Source: Terana coerulea
Taxonomy: Eukaryota; Basidiomycota; Agaricomycetes; Polyporales; Phanerochaetaceae
Assembly: GCA_024811115.1 (NCBI GenBank)
Contig: JAKOGH010000372.1
Location: forward strand, 1-17,132
Length of the DNA: 17,132 nucleotides
Direction of reading: 5' to 3'
The notes beneath the pieces were generated by a model. It ran no database searches, was not told the origin of the DNA, and worked only from the letters and a program-made list of their open reading frames with translations. The position numbers and the translations under genes are program-made. Each line of letters begins with the position of its first letter. Position 1 is the first letter of the stretch. Shown piece after piece: positions 1-7,613 of this stretch.

Positions 1-640
1 TGTGCCTGCCTTGTGCTATGGCTTGAAGAGCATGCACGTGAATGGACACCTGGAGCCCCATGACGCACTGGCAAGTGTGCCGCCAGCACGGAGGATTGCA
101 GCCCAGTATCTGGCATGGCGACCAACTACAGTCTGCGCTCCATGACCTCGTCTCGCCTCGAGTCAGGCTAACAGTAACTACGCGTGCCAGGAGAGTCATG
201 GTGCGTCTGCCAGGTATCGTTCAGAATGCACGGGCGCTGATGGTGGGACCATCTCTGCGAACAATGTTGGTGGGCACTGGTGGCCGCGTCTTCATAGGTT
301 GCACCTCGGGACTTGACGACGGGCGAGGCCTTGTGTACCTGTGCTGCCCGTGAAGTGCTGCTGCCGAGAAACTCCAAGGCTGGGATGGGTCATATGTAAG
401 TTGTTAGTGGTAGTCTTGCAGTAGCGATAGGATAGTGCATTAGTTACTTCCTGTATTGGTTCGGTAATTAATAAAATTGGGTGATTATTATAAAAAGTGG
501 GATTAGCTGGATTGCAATGAGCTATATAGAATGGTGATAGTCACCAAGCTTGTGCGCTCACTATTCCTATGCAAGATGGTGAATTGTCAGAGATGTGCGA
601 TGGGTGACCGGGGGCCTGGAATAAAATCAGTTGGTGAATC
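1..640. other. Gene-poor stretch, no supported feature
   Basis: I see no gene here. A 103-codon plus-strand frame at 42-353 and a 69-codon frame opposite it have no recognisable motif, no splice-linked partner and no promoter. Bases 400-530 are more A/T-rich than the rest of the window. The segment could be old transposon debris, but no diagnostic terminal repeat or transposase fragment is visible. Confidence 0.4.
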
Positions 641-652
641 GGACATTTGGTG

Positions 653-797
653 GGTGCTTTTCACATCGAAGCTACCACTGTGTCCGGCGAAAATCACCAA
701 CCCGCGTTTTCAGCGCTTGCGTTTTCATAGGCACTATTCCTAGGTTCGTGGGTGAGAATCGCCACTTTATCGGGTGACTCACATGGTGAAAAGCACC
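653..797. repeat. Possible MITE-like element with 12-bp inverted ends
   Basis: GGTGCTTTTCAC at 653-664 is matched by its exact reverse complement GTGAAAAGCACC at 786-797, giving a 145-bp unit with perfect 12-bp inverted ends. A shorter inverted pair, TTGGTGA / TCACCAA, lies nearby. No clear target-site duplication is visible, and no internal coding capacity is expected of such an element. A small non-autonomous DNA transposon is a reasonable guess, but one copy in 17 kb cannot prove mobility. Confidence 0.3.
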
Positions 798-1046
798 TAA
801 CGCCAGGCATACAGTGTTACGGTTGGCCGCGCACGCTCGTGGTGGACTGCGTCGGCCGCGGATGCCGAGACACATGCCCGCGGCCTTTGCCGGGCCCGTG
901 CTCGTGTTGATGATCTTGCCTTTTATGGACTTGATCCCGCCCGCCTGCATCCCACCACGGAAGCAAAGCCTGTGCACGACATGATGCCGCGCTGCAGCAC
1001 TCGAAACATGTGTTCCGCTTGCTTGACCCACATTACATCCTGGAGG

Positions 1047-1055
1047 CATAAATAG
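1047..1055 (+). promoter_or_regulatory. TATA box of small acidic protein gene, copy 1
   Basis: CATAAATA lies in the block TGGAGGCATAAATAGCGGC, about 145 bp before the ATG at 1197. The same core stands at an equivalent place before the paralogue at 4030, which supports it as a retained promoter element. Confidence 0.55.
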
Positions 1056-1196
1056 CGGCCAGGCTGAGTGTTGGGCAGCACAAGAACCTCTTCACTCTCC
1101 AAATCCTTGGCCTGCTGCATCTTCGAAAGATAAACCCCAGCTCAAAGGTCTTTCTCCTACCCCGCCCACTACCACCAATCAACACTTCCTTCAATC

Positions 1197-1624
1197 ATGT
1201 TGAGCATCATCTATGAAGACGAAGTCTATATGAACGAGCCCAGCAGCAGCACTGCTCCTTGTAAGCATCCTTCCTTTGTTGCTTCTCCACACTTGCCTCT
1301 GACCCCCATCGCCATCACAGACGCAGAAGTCTATATCGTAGGCAACATCATAGAGCTCAGCCTCGCACCGATAGAGGAAGAACTCGAAGACTCAGACGAG
1401 TACGCAGATCACCTCGTGTCGCTCGAGCTCCGCGGCCAGCCGCCGCCCCCTCGGACGACTCTTCGCTACACAGTAGCTCGCGGTCTCCTTCCCCATAGGC
1501 TCCTGTGCGATGGAATCCCGGCTTCTGGAAGAGTGCCCTGGCGGACCCCGAGGTGTGGCGCGAGTCGGACCTGGCAGCGTGGAATGGGGAGGATGCCGAG
1601 CCATTGCGGGCCTCAAGTTGGTAG
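1197..1624 (+). CDS. Small acidic protein of unknown function, copy 1 (altered middle)
   Basis: I do not recognise the family. Exon 1 (1197-1260) starts MLSIIYEDEVYMNEP and ends at a GTAAGC donor; the intron is 1261-1320. Exon 2 continues with a Y-A-E-V-Y-I-V-G-N-I-I-E-L block and an acidic run. After residue ~53 the frame stops matching the paralogue at 4030-4450, and the matching frame holds a TAG at 1496-1498. The conserved C-terminus (WNPGFWKSALADPEVWRESD, TAG at 1622-1624) is one frame away. A second 83-bp intron, 1416-1498 (GTGTCG...CCATAG), joins the frames exactly and gives about 92 residues. Otherwise this copy is a frameshifted pseudogene; without splicing the first frame runs to 1748. 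There is no signal peptide or membrane segment. The start is the ATG shared with the paralogue. The gene is well supported, the exact model is not. Confidence 0.55.
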
Positions 1625-1675
1625 TCGGCGGGATGATAGTCTTTGGCTGGTCCAACGCTTCACATGCACAAATAA

Positions 1676-2290
1676 AACACTGTATAACACGCTTCCGCTA
1701 GTTTGCGCGGTGACTGCAATGCTCATATCTTCAAGTTCAAGATGTTAGATTTGCTGCTCTGCATCTCGAAAGTTAGGGCGTCAGTTATATGTTCATGACA
1801 AGTACCCCAAAATTCTGCCATACAGCTTATCAGGCAAAGAAAGACCACTCCGATTGAAGGTTGAAAGTGCGCTTCCCGATCTGCTACACACGTGCGATGC
1901 AACTCTGACAAGGACTTGGAGAATCCAGATGTTTCAAGCAACATACATAACCTCCGCGTGGCGCCGTCCGCTGCAGCACGGCGACACGGTGGAGGCGCAC
2001 AACGCTTACTACCACTCGAAATGTACCTTGCTTTCTCAGCGCCGATGATTCACCTGAGGGGACGAAGCCCAAAGGGGATCGACACTCAGCTACACCCGCG
2101 CAGTGTGAGCACTTAGCCATATTTCCACCGTGTAGACTGACTAATCAATGTATCAGCAGGCTACAGGGAAGTGCGCGTAATGCGCACAGTTGACAGAAGG
2201 CAGGGTACGCGTACGGCCACGAACGGTAAGCAATGAAGGCGTGCTGGGAATTCGACCTGCAGACACATCCGAGTGAAGATATGTGAGGGA
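1676..2290. promoter_or_regulatory. Upstream region of the GST gene
   Basis: No gene is supported here; the short frames on both strands lack motifs. Two AGGGG pentamers at 2057-2061 and 2073-2077 resemble fungal stress response elements, about 330 bp before the GST start. That would fit a stress-induced transferase, but pentamers also occur by chance. Confidence 0.3.
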
Positions 2291-2298
2291 CAGCGTGG

Positions 2299-2306
2299 TA
2301 TATAAG
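2299..2306 (+). promoter_or_regulatory. TATA box of the GST gene
   Basis: TATATAAG stands about 95 bp before the ATG at 2399, at the spacing usual for basidiomycete genes. The intervening leader has no other ATG in good context. Confidence 0.65.
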
Positions 2307-2398
2307 GCAGACAGTACTGAGGTACTCGACAGCATTCAACAACCACCTCATCTCTTCACAACTAAACCCACTCAGTAGACTTCCGACAACACTTCGCC

Positions 2399-3310
2399 AT
2401 GTCGCACGGCAAGCAATTCACTCTGTACTCCCACCTCGGTGGACCCAACGGATGGTAAGTTTTCTGCTCTGACTGTAAGTGTTGCTATGTCGCTGAGCAC
2501 TACGGTGGACTTCAGGAAGGTCGCCCTCGTCCTCGAAGAGCTCAGCCTCACGTATGAGTCGGTCTACTTCGACTTCGCCAAGAACGAGCACAAGAGCCCC
2601 GAGTTCGTCAAATTCAACCCGAACGGGCGCATCCCCGCCATCGTCGACCATAAGAACGGCGACTTCGTCGTCTGGTGCGTCGCTCGCCCCGTTCTCCCCC
2701 TTCTGCTGACAGCCCCTGGCAGGGAGTCCAACGCCATCATCCAATACATCGTCGACAAGTACGACCCTGAGCACATCATCTCGGCCCCCGGTGACGAGAC
2801 GTACCACCAGCTGCAGTGGCTGTACTTCCAGGCGTCGGGCCAGGGCGCGTACTTCGGGCAGGCGCACTGGTTCACAGTCCGGCACGAGGAGCACCTCCCG
2901 AGCGCCATTAAGCGGTACGAGGACGAGGAGCTCCGTATTTTCGGCGTGCTCGAGGGTGTGCTGTCAAAGCAGCCCTATATTCTCGGCGAGAAGGTGACCG
3001 TCGCAGACCTTGCCTTTATCGAGTGAGTATGCACTATAGGGTGACTTTGGACTTTGGTACTAAACGACCGTGAAGGTGGAACCGCACGGCGCTCAGGCTG
3101 ACTTTGAAGGGCCTTGACTTCGCAAAGAGTTCCCTGCTACCGCAGCGTGAGTTTTTGGCGCATGCGCCAGTCGTCGCTGTTTCGCTAACATACGGCACAG
3201 GTGGCACGAGAAGCTCATGGCGCGTCCTGCGTTCCAGAAGATCCTCGCGATCAGGGCTACGCTACCCCCACCTTAAGCCAGAAAGTAACACCTCGGTAGT
3301 GGTCGAATGA
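2399..3310 (+). CDS. Ure2p-like glutathione S-transferase, five exons, frame broken near the C-terminus
   Basis: This is a cytosolic enzyme that conjugates or reduces electrophiles with glutathione. Exons are 2399-2454, 2516-2674, 2723-3022, 3076-3146 and 3201 onward, with short GT-AG introns. The thioredoxin-like domain begins FTLYSHLGGPNGWKVA; Asn17 of G-P-N-G-W is the catalytic-site residue typical of Ure2p-class GSTs. The cis-proline loop is N-P-N-G-R-I-P (Pro59) and the glutathione gamma-Glu site is E-S-N (73-75). The helical domain carries K-V-T-V-A-D-L-A-F-I-E-W. In exon 4 the frame reads ...DFAKSS, while the expected E-F-P-A...W-H-E-K-L-M-A-R-P end is in the next frame, ending at the TAA at 3274-3276. 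One G is missing at about 3125-3129. The conserved frame would give about 220 residues, normal for the family. Read literally the protein ends at 3310 with an unrelated tail. Confidence 0.85.
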
Positions 3311-3645
3311 AGTTGGAAAACATGTACCTATCTCCATACTACCAAAATGGTATACACGAGTTCAATTTGTTGACGTTGACTAGCGCCTATGCCATGTGCA
3401 TCTGTGGCTGATTCCGGCGGCGGGAACATCGTCTAGCTATCCGCACGTATGGCGCAGTTAAATTGAGAAGTATTTGTGAATGATTTTGAGTACCAGTCTC
3501 TTGACGGGCTCACTGAATACTAAGGGGTTCAGGGGATTAGCTGCGGAAGCCCAACTTGCTTCCGGTAGTTCGAATCCGTCTACGGGCCTGAAATAAAGCA
3601 CAGCCCGACGCCATTTCCTCGTGCACCTCATGAATCGCGGTGTGT
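3311..3645. other. Intergenic, with one tRNA-like remnant
   Basis: There is no coding signal between the GST gene and the second duplicated segment. The only structured part is the tRNA-like sequence at 3528-3592, listed separately. Confidence 0.4.
3528..3592 (+). other. tRNA-like remnant (not a functional tRNA)
   Basis: The ends TTCAGG (3528-3533) and CCTGAA (3587-3592) can pair. CGGAAGC (3544-3550) and GCTTCCG (3558-3564) form a 7-bp stem with a 7-base loop. AGTTCGAATCC (3567-3577) matches the RNA polymerase III B box at 10 of 11 positions. The D arm is missing, the T stem pairs poorly, and the loop lacks the T before a would-be anticodon. A degenerate tRNA or tRNA-derived SINE head fits better than a working gene. 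Confidence 0.25.
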
Positions 3646-3890
3646 CGGTCGCGCACGCCCGTGGCGGCGTGCAGCAGCAGGTGCACCCGCAGTGATTCGA
3701 ACCCGCGGCCTAGGCTCTAGGTCCCGCTCCCGCCGATCGCATTGCCTTTTAAGGACTTGATCCCGCCCGCCGACGGGCTGCAGCGGGGGCAAAATCATCC
3801 GTGCACTACATCATGCCGCGCTGCCAGTGCAGCACTCGAAGCAGGTGTTCCGGTTGCCTGACCCACATTAAATTCAATGTAGCCTGGAGG

Positions 3891-3899
3891 CATAAATAA
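3891..3899 (+). promoter_or_regulatory. TATA box of small acidic protein gene, copy 2
   Basis: CATAAATAA follows GCCTGGAGG, about 138 bp before the ATG at 4030. It is equivalent to the element before copy 1. Confidence 0.55.
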
Positions 3900-4029
3900 T
3901 GGCTGGGCTGAGTACCAGAGATCTCATAAGCCTCCTCACACGCCATCGCAGCCTCCGAGAAAGATAAACTCGAACCCCCTTAATTGTCCCTCTTCGCACA
4001 CCACCACCTCTCATCGCTTGCATACAACC

Positions 4030-4450
4030 ATGTTGAGCATCATCTACGAAGACGAAATCTATATGAGCGAACCCAGCAACAGTACCACTCCTTGTAAGCA
4101 TCTGTCCTTTTTATTTTCTCCACGCTCGCCCCTGACTATTCATCTTCATCGCAGACGCCGAAGTCTACATCGTAGGCAACATCATAGAGCTTACCCTCGT
4201 GCCCATCGAGGAAGACACTGAGGAAGAACTCGAGGACGAGTTGATCGGGCTCTCGCGTCCAGCCGCCACCCACTCAGACAATTCCTCGCCGTGCAGCGGC
4301 TCGCGGTCATCCTCCCCGACGAGATTGCCCGTGCTGTGGAATCCGGCATGCTGGAAGAGTGCCCCAGTGGATCCCGAGGTATGGCGCGAGTCGAATTTGC
4401 CAGCATGGAGTAGGGAGGCTACCAAACCATTCCGCGCCTCAAGTTGTTAG
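4030..4450 (+). CDS. Small acidic protein of unknown function, copy 2 (intact)
   Basis: The family is not recognised. Two exons, 4030-4093 and 4155-4450, flank a 61-bp intron (GTAAGC...TCGCAG) at the same phase-1 position as in copy 1, giving 119 residues. In order: an N-terminal MLSIIYEDEIYMSEP block, the conserved Y-A-E-V-Y-I-V-G-N-I-I-E-L block, an acidic run (IEEDTEEELEDEL), a Ser-rich variable middle, and a Trp-containing C-terminus with W-N-P-A-C-W-K-S-A and D-P-E-V-W-R-E-S. There is no signal peptide, membrane segment or catalytic motif. An intracellular, partly disordered acidic protein is all that can be inferred. The in-frame TTG-started extension at 4018 is ignored because both copies share the ATG. 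Conservation of the N- and C-terminal blocks between paralogues, with a drifting middle, argues that it is a real protein. Confidence 0.7.
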
Positions 4451-4661
4451 TTTGTGAGAACGATTGTTATAGACTTTGGCTGGTCCGATGCTACACATAC
4501 TCGCTCAAATAGTACGACGTCCACTATCATGCACTCGCCTCAGGCAGATTCATCGGAAAATCCACAGCTTACAGCTCGAAAGCGTCACCCCGAACTGCAC
4601 TGGATAATACATGCATTGGTATGAACCATTTGCGAGATACATGATATGCATAACATACGGC

Positions 4662-6070
4662 TCAGAAGGGATACCACAGGCTGAAGCTGCGATGATAGAT
4701 ACCACGACTCTTGCTCCGCTGAAGGAAGCCGCGCTTCAGAAGCGACCGACGTTGGAGGGACGGATTCAGTTGTAGTTTACTATCACGATGGTTAGTCAAG
4801 CGCCGGAACTGAAGAAGACAGCGCGACTAACCATAAGGGTGGCTTGTTAGGCTGCGTGGTCCCGTTCGGATTTGAGAATGGAGGTTTGGGGGCCGAAGTT
4901 TGAGAGGAGCCAGACGTAGTTGTGCTGCCAGTAGGAGCGTTTACAGTGGTAGGGACGACGGTTGAGTTTGCACTGGGCGTTGGTATGCTTGTGTAGGAGT
5001 CCAGGAAGATGTCTTCTTGGGCACCATCCTGGAAATTATAGAGGTCCGTGTAGAATGGCGGAGCGTAGTAACCTTCGAACATCTGCGAAATTGGCACAAC
5101 TGAGCAGGTGAGCGGTGAGATCAAGAGTGTCTCGACGTACGTTGTTACGCTCTTGTTGTAGCCAGTAGAACGGTTGCTTAGCACCATACGTGCAGTTGCC
5201 TGGGACAGCTTGGGGTTTGCCGTTGTCGGGGTCGGCACCACAGCGACGTGGTAGTTGTGGTTGGGCCACGGCGACCGTCGAAGTTGACCCAGTAACGTTG
5301 CATTTGAAGCCGTTCATGTAATCTGTGCAGTCGTGAGTAAAACGTTGCGACCTCTAGAGGACAAGCCGCTCACTCTGCTCACCCCCACTATCGGGCTAGT
5401 GTTTCAATCCATTAAGTAGTATATCATCACGAATCATGTAGACACGCACTGAATGTATCCAGAAGAATGCACAAGTACAACCGCCCTCAGGGCATGGAGG
5501 CATCTTCTGGGGGACATGGAAATCTGTGAAGCGGTTCCACACGCACGTCTGGTTGACAGAGAACACCGCGAAGTCTTCAGGCTGCACTGATGTGACGTCT
5601 GACTTGTACGCAATCGCCAGTGCACACCCCTTCACGTCGTTGATGCCATTCGTGTGGTACTCAGACATGGGCGAGCCCGGGCATGGATTGTTCCCATCTT
5701 GTATATCTTCACCGTCCGCCGGTGTATGGTACGACGTGGCGGCCTTCGTGCATGCGATTTCTGCCGTGGCTGCCTGGCCTGCAGGCAGTTCGAAAAACTC
5801 TCCTTCGTTGGGTGGGTGGTCGAGGTGGCCGTGGAACCACCACTGGTCGAAGGTCATGTTGAACAGCGGGACAACAGGCCGGTTGTCGTAAGAGTACGTG
5901 CTGGAGGTGACATTGAAGCCGTACATGCTCGGATGCCATATTGCTAGAACCCGACGTTAATCAGCATGTAGTTGAAAGACACTGTAATGCTTACAAGCAT
6001 GGCCGACCGCTGTAGGGATCCAGTCCGCCACAAGAGCAAATGCGAGATACTTCAGGTTCGTGGAAAGCAT
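4662..6070 (-). CDS. AA14-type lytic polysaccharide monooxygenase, secreted
   Basis: A copper enzyme predicted to cleave plant cell-wall polysaccharide oxidatively; characterised AA14 members act on xylan coating cellulose. Exons: 6070-5995, 5943-5450, 5395-5374 (22-nt microexon), 5322-5141, 5082 onward. A signal peptide (about residues 1-23) ends just before His24, which becomes the N-terminal His of the copper brace. In mature numbering the brace is His1, His99 (in SEYHTN) and Tyr176 (in NYMNGF), the positions I recall for the Pycnoporus enzyme. Cysteine-rich blocks include CPEGGCTC and GFKC. The catalytic domain ends near G-A-Q-E-D-I-F, then comes a Ser/Thr/Pro-rich linker. Two ends are possible: an unspliced TAA at 4792-4794 (354 aa), or a 52-bp intron 4780-4831 (GTTAGT, TTGACTAAC branch, TAG) leading to a Cys plus Arg/Lys-rich tail ending at 4662 (380 aa). 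I prefer the spliced form. No frame break was seen. Confidence 0.83.
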
Positions 6071-6492
6071 CGTTAAGTTGGAAAGTCTAGTCCAGCAGGG
6101 AGAATAGCAGAGCACCAGGCCCGGTAAGCAAGCAGTCGGATCGGAGAGCAGGGGTGCAGTTCAAGAACAGGAACTGGAAGTAAGGCTGACTGCAGGTTTT
6201 CATTAAGGCGGCCATTGTTCGGCGTGGCCATTGTTCTCGAGCGTGTTTCTACGTAACATGCCAAGGCTTGTAAGTATGAGCGGGTTACATCCAGGTATTC
6301 CAAGTCGACTGAAAGGCTTCATGGCGGATAAGACTCCCAAAACGGCGAAAGTCGAGCGTTGGCCGAAGTCAGGATGAAAGCTGATGAAGGCTCCGTGCAA
6401 GACAGTAAGCGCCCGCCTGGTGGCGTCGGGGAAGGGCTGAAATTGCCTCCTGGGTTTCACCCTCAACAGTCATCTCAACCAACTCTCTCGCC
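6071..6492. promoter_or_regulatory. Shared divergent promoter region of AA14 and YAE1-like genes
   Basis: This 422-bp gap lies between two divergent starts and contains no gene; the frames across it lack motifs. GCCATTGTTC occurs twice in direct orientation at 6211-6220 and 6227-6236, start points 16 bp apart. ATTGTT/AACAAT is the core bound by HMG-box (SOX-like) factors. No clear TATA box is present for either gene. Confidence 0.4.
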
Positions 6493-7077
6493 ATGGATAT
6501 TGACGACTCTCCATGGGAGGACAACGACAAGAATCTTCAAGACGCCGAATGGTCCAAGCTTTCATCAGATTTTGTTAACGTAGGCTACCGCGAGGGCATC
6601 ACGGCAGGCAAGGAGGGTGCCCTGCAGGAGGGCTTCGACGAGGGCTTCGCGCAGACCGGCGCACCCATCGGCCAAAGCCTCGGCCTGCTTCGCGGATACG
6701 CCTCCGCACTCGTCGCTCTCGCAGCCTCAACCCGCCCTCTTACTCTCCCTGACAGCGCCACACGCGGACAAGTGCAGGACGAAGCCCGCACGCTCTCCGC
6801 GGAGCTGTCGCGCATCCGGTTCTCTGACATCGCCCCGCCCGATCTGCAGGCGGAAGAGCACGCACGGGAGCATCTCGAGGACGTGACCGAGGACGTGGTC
6901 GTGGCGGAGGAGCTGCAGGAGAAGCGGGAACTGGAGAGTCTGGAGGATATGATGAATCGGATGGGGGCCGGGCCGGCGCAGAGAGCGGGGAGGCCGACGA
7001 TGGAGGATGTTGCGGGACTCGAGGCGCGTCTTCAAGCACTTGCGCAAACACTCAGTCTCGTCCTACCCAGGATATGA
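6493..7077 (+). CDS. YAE1: YAE1-family protein (Fe-S cluster delivery to ABCE1/Rli1)
   Basis: In yeast Yae1 acts with Lto1 as an adaptor that brings the cytosolic Fe-S assembly machinery to the ABC protein Rli1, needed for ribosome recycling and biogenesis. The 194-residue product is uninterrupted and begins MDIDDSPWEDND. Residues 31-60 hold the hallmark glycine-spaced repeat G-Y-R-E-G-I-T-A-G-K-E-G, then L-Q-E-G-F-D-E-G-F and G-A-P-I-G, matching the Yae1 N-terminal domain. The rest is helical, rich in Ala, Leu, Glu and Arg, with no other known domain. The start is the ATG in GCCATGG, a strong context. It diverges from the AA14 gene and converges on the coiled-coil gene. Length is normal for the family. 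Another small protein with the same repeat, such as an Lto1 homologue, is possible but fits less well by length and the acidic W-containing start. Confidence 0.82.
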   Translation: MDIDDSPWEDNDKNLQDAEWSKLSSDFVNVGYREGITAGKEGALQEGFDEGFAQTGAPIGQSLGLLRGYASALVALAASTRPLTLPDSATRGQVQDEARTLSAELSRIRFSDIAPPDLQAEEHAREHLEDVTEDVVVAEELQEKRELESLEDMMNRMGAGPAQRAGRPTMEDVAGLEARLQALAQTLSLVLPRI

Positions 7078-7613
7078 AACCCGTTTCTTATTGCATGCAT
7101 GCTCGTCAAATCTCCAGTCACACGCATCCAGAAAGCAGTACGACAGGCGGAGCGGAGCCCGATCTCGGTTCTGGCGACGCCGATCGGGGAGACTCAGACT
7201 GTACCCACAGAGATGGACGTACACGCCTTCCTACAGACGAGGTCGGGAGGAAGAATCAGAAAGACTTCGAGTCCAAGTTTGACCCTGATGACTGCATCGT
7301 ATGTCCCCCACTACCGCCTCAGAGGCCCTTGATTTAACATCCGTCACATAGATTTACCACAGATAGGGCAGGGAATGTATTTACAAGAATTGTACTAAAA
7401 CAACAGCGGATAAGTACCTATGGCGTGTCAAGAAAAAGAGCTATGCGAAAGTCTATGCATATGGTCGATTACGGCTACAAGAAAACAATCGATCCTAAGA
7501 AGGACCGACGAGCAAATTAAGTAACGTATAGGAGATAACTTACACTTCGGCGGCAATCGAGGTGTGGCAGAATACGACTGCGAACACCATAGGAGACATA
7601 CTGTAAGAACAAG
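7078..7613. other. Intergenic region between convergent genes
   Basis: This region lies between the YAE1-like stop and the stop of the coiled-coil gene. Three overlapping plus-strand frames are open from about 7080 to 7337, none with a recognisable motif or good splice link. It probably carries the 3' untranslated regions and polyadenylation sites of both genes. Confidence 0.4.

Larger units (their letters stand above)
825..1675 (+). repeat. Duplicated segment, copy 1
   Basis: This stretch is related in the same orientation to 3646-4505. Shared landmarks in the same order are a GCGCACGC(T/C)CGTGG block, a CCTTTTA(T/A)GGACTTGATCCCGCCCGCC-like block, the CCTGGAGGCATAAATA promoter core, the whole small gene, and a 3' block containing CTTTGGCTGGTCC. 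Similarity covers promoter, exons and intron positions, so it reflects a DNA-level duplication of a complete gene. The copies have diverged by many substitutions and indels. The GST gene sits between them. Confidence 0.75.
3646..4505 (+). repeat. Duplicated segment, copy 2
   Basis: This is the downstream partner of 825-1675, in the same orientation and about 2.8 kb away. It carries the same order of promoter block, TATA core, gene and 3' block. The 5' part (3680-3745) holds sequence not matched in copy 1, including a reverse-strand GGGTTCGAATC at 3694-3704. Its gene has an uninterrupted frame, unlike copy 1. Confidence 0.75.

Noticed and set aside
42..353. 103-codon plus-strand open frame
   Set aside because: No motif, no promoter, composition unlike the real genes, and an equally long frame opposite it.
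3690..3770. Minus-strand tRNA suggested by GGGTTCGAATC
   Set aside because: The bases around it do not form a T stem, acceptor stem or anticodon arm.
7074..7337. Three overlapping open frames after the YAE1-like gene
   Set aside because: All three frames are open together by chance in G/C-rich DNA; none has a domain or splice partner, and the region fits 3' untranslated sequence.
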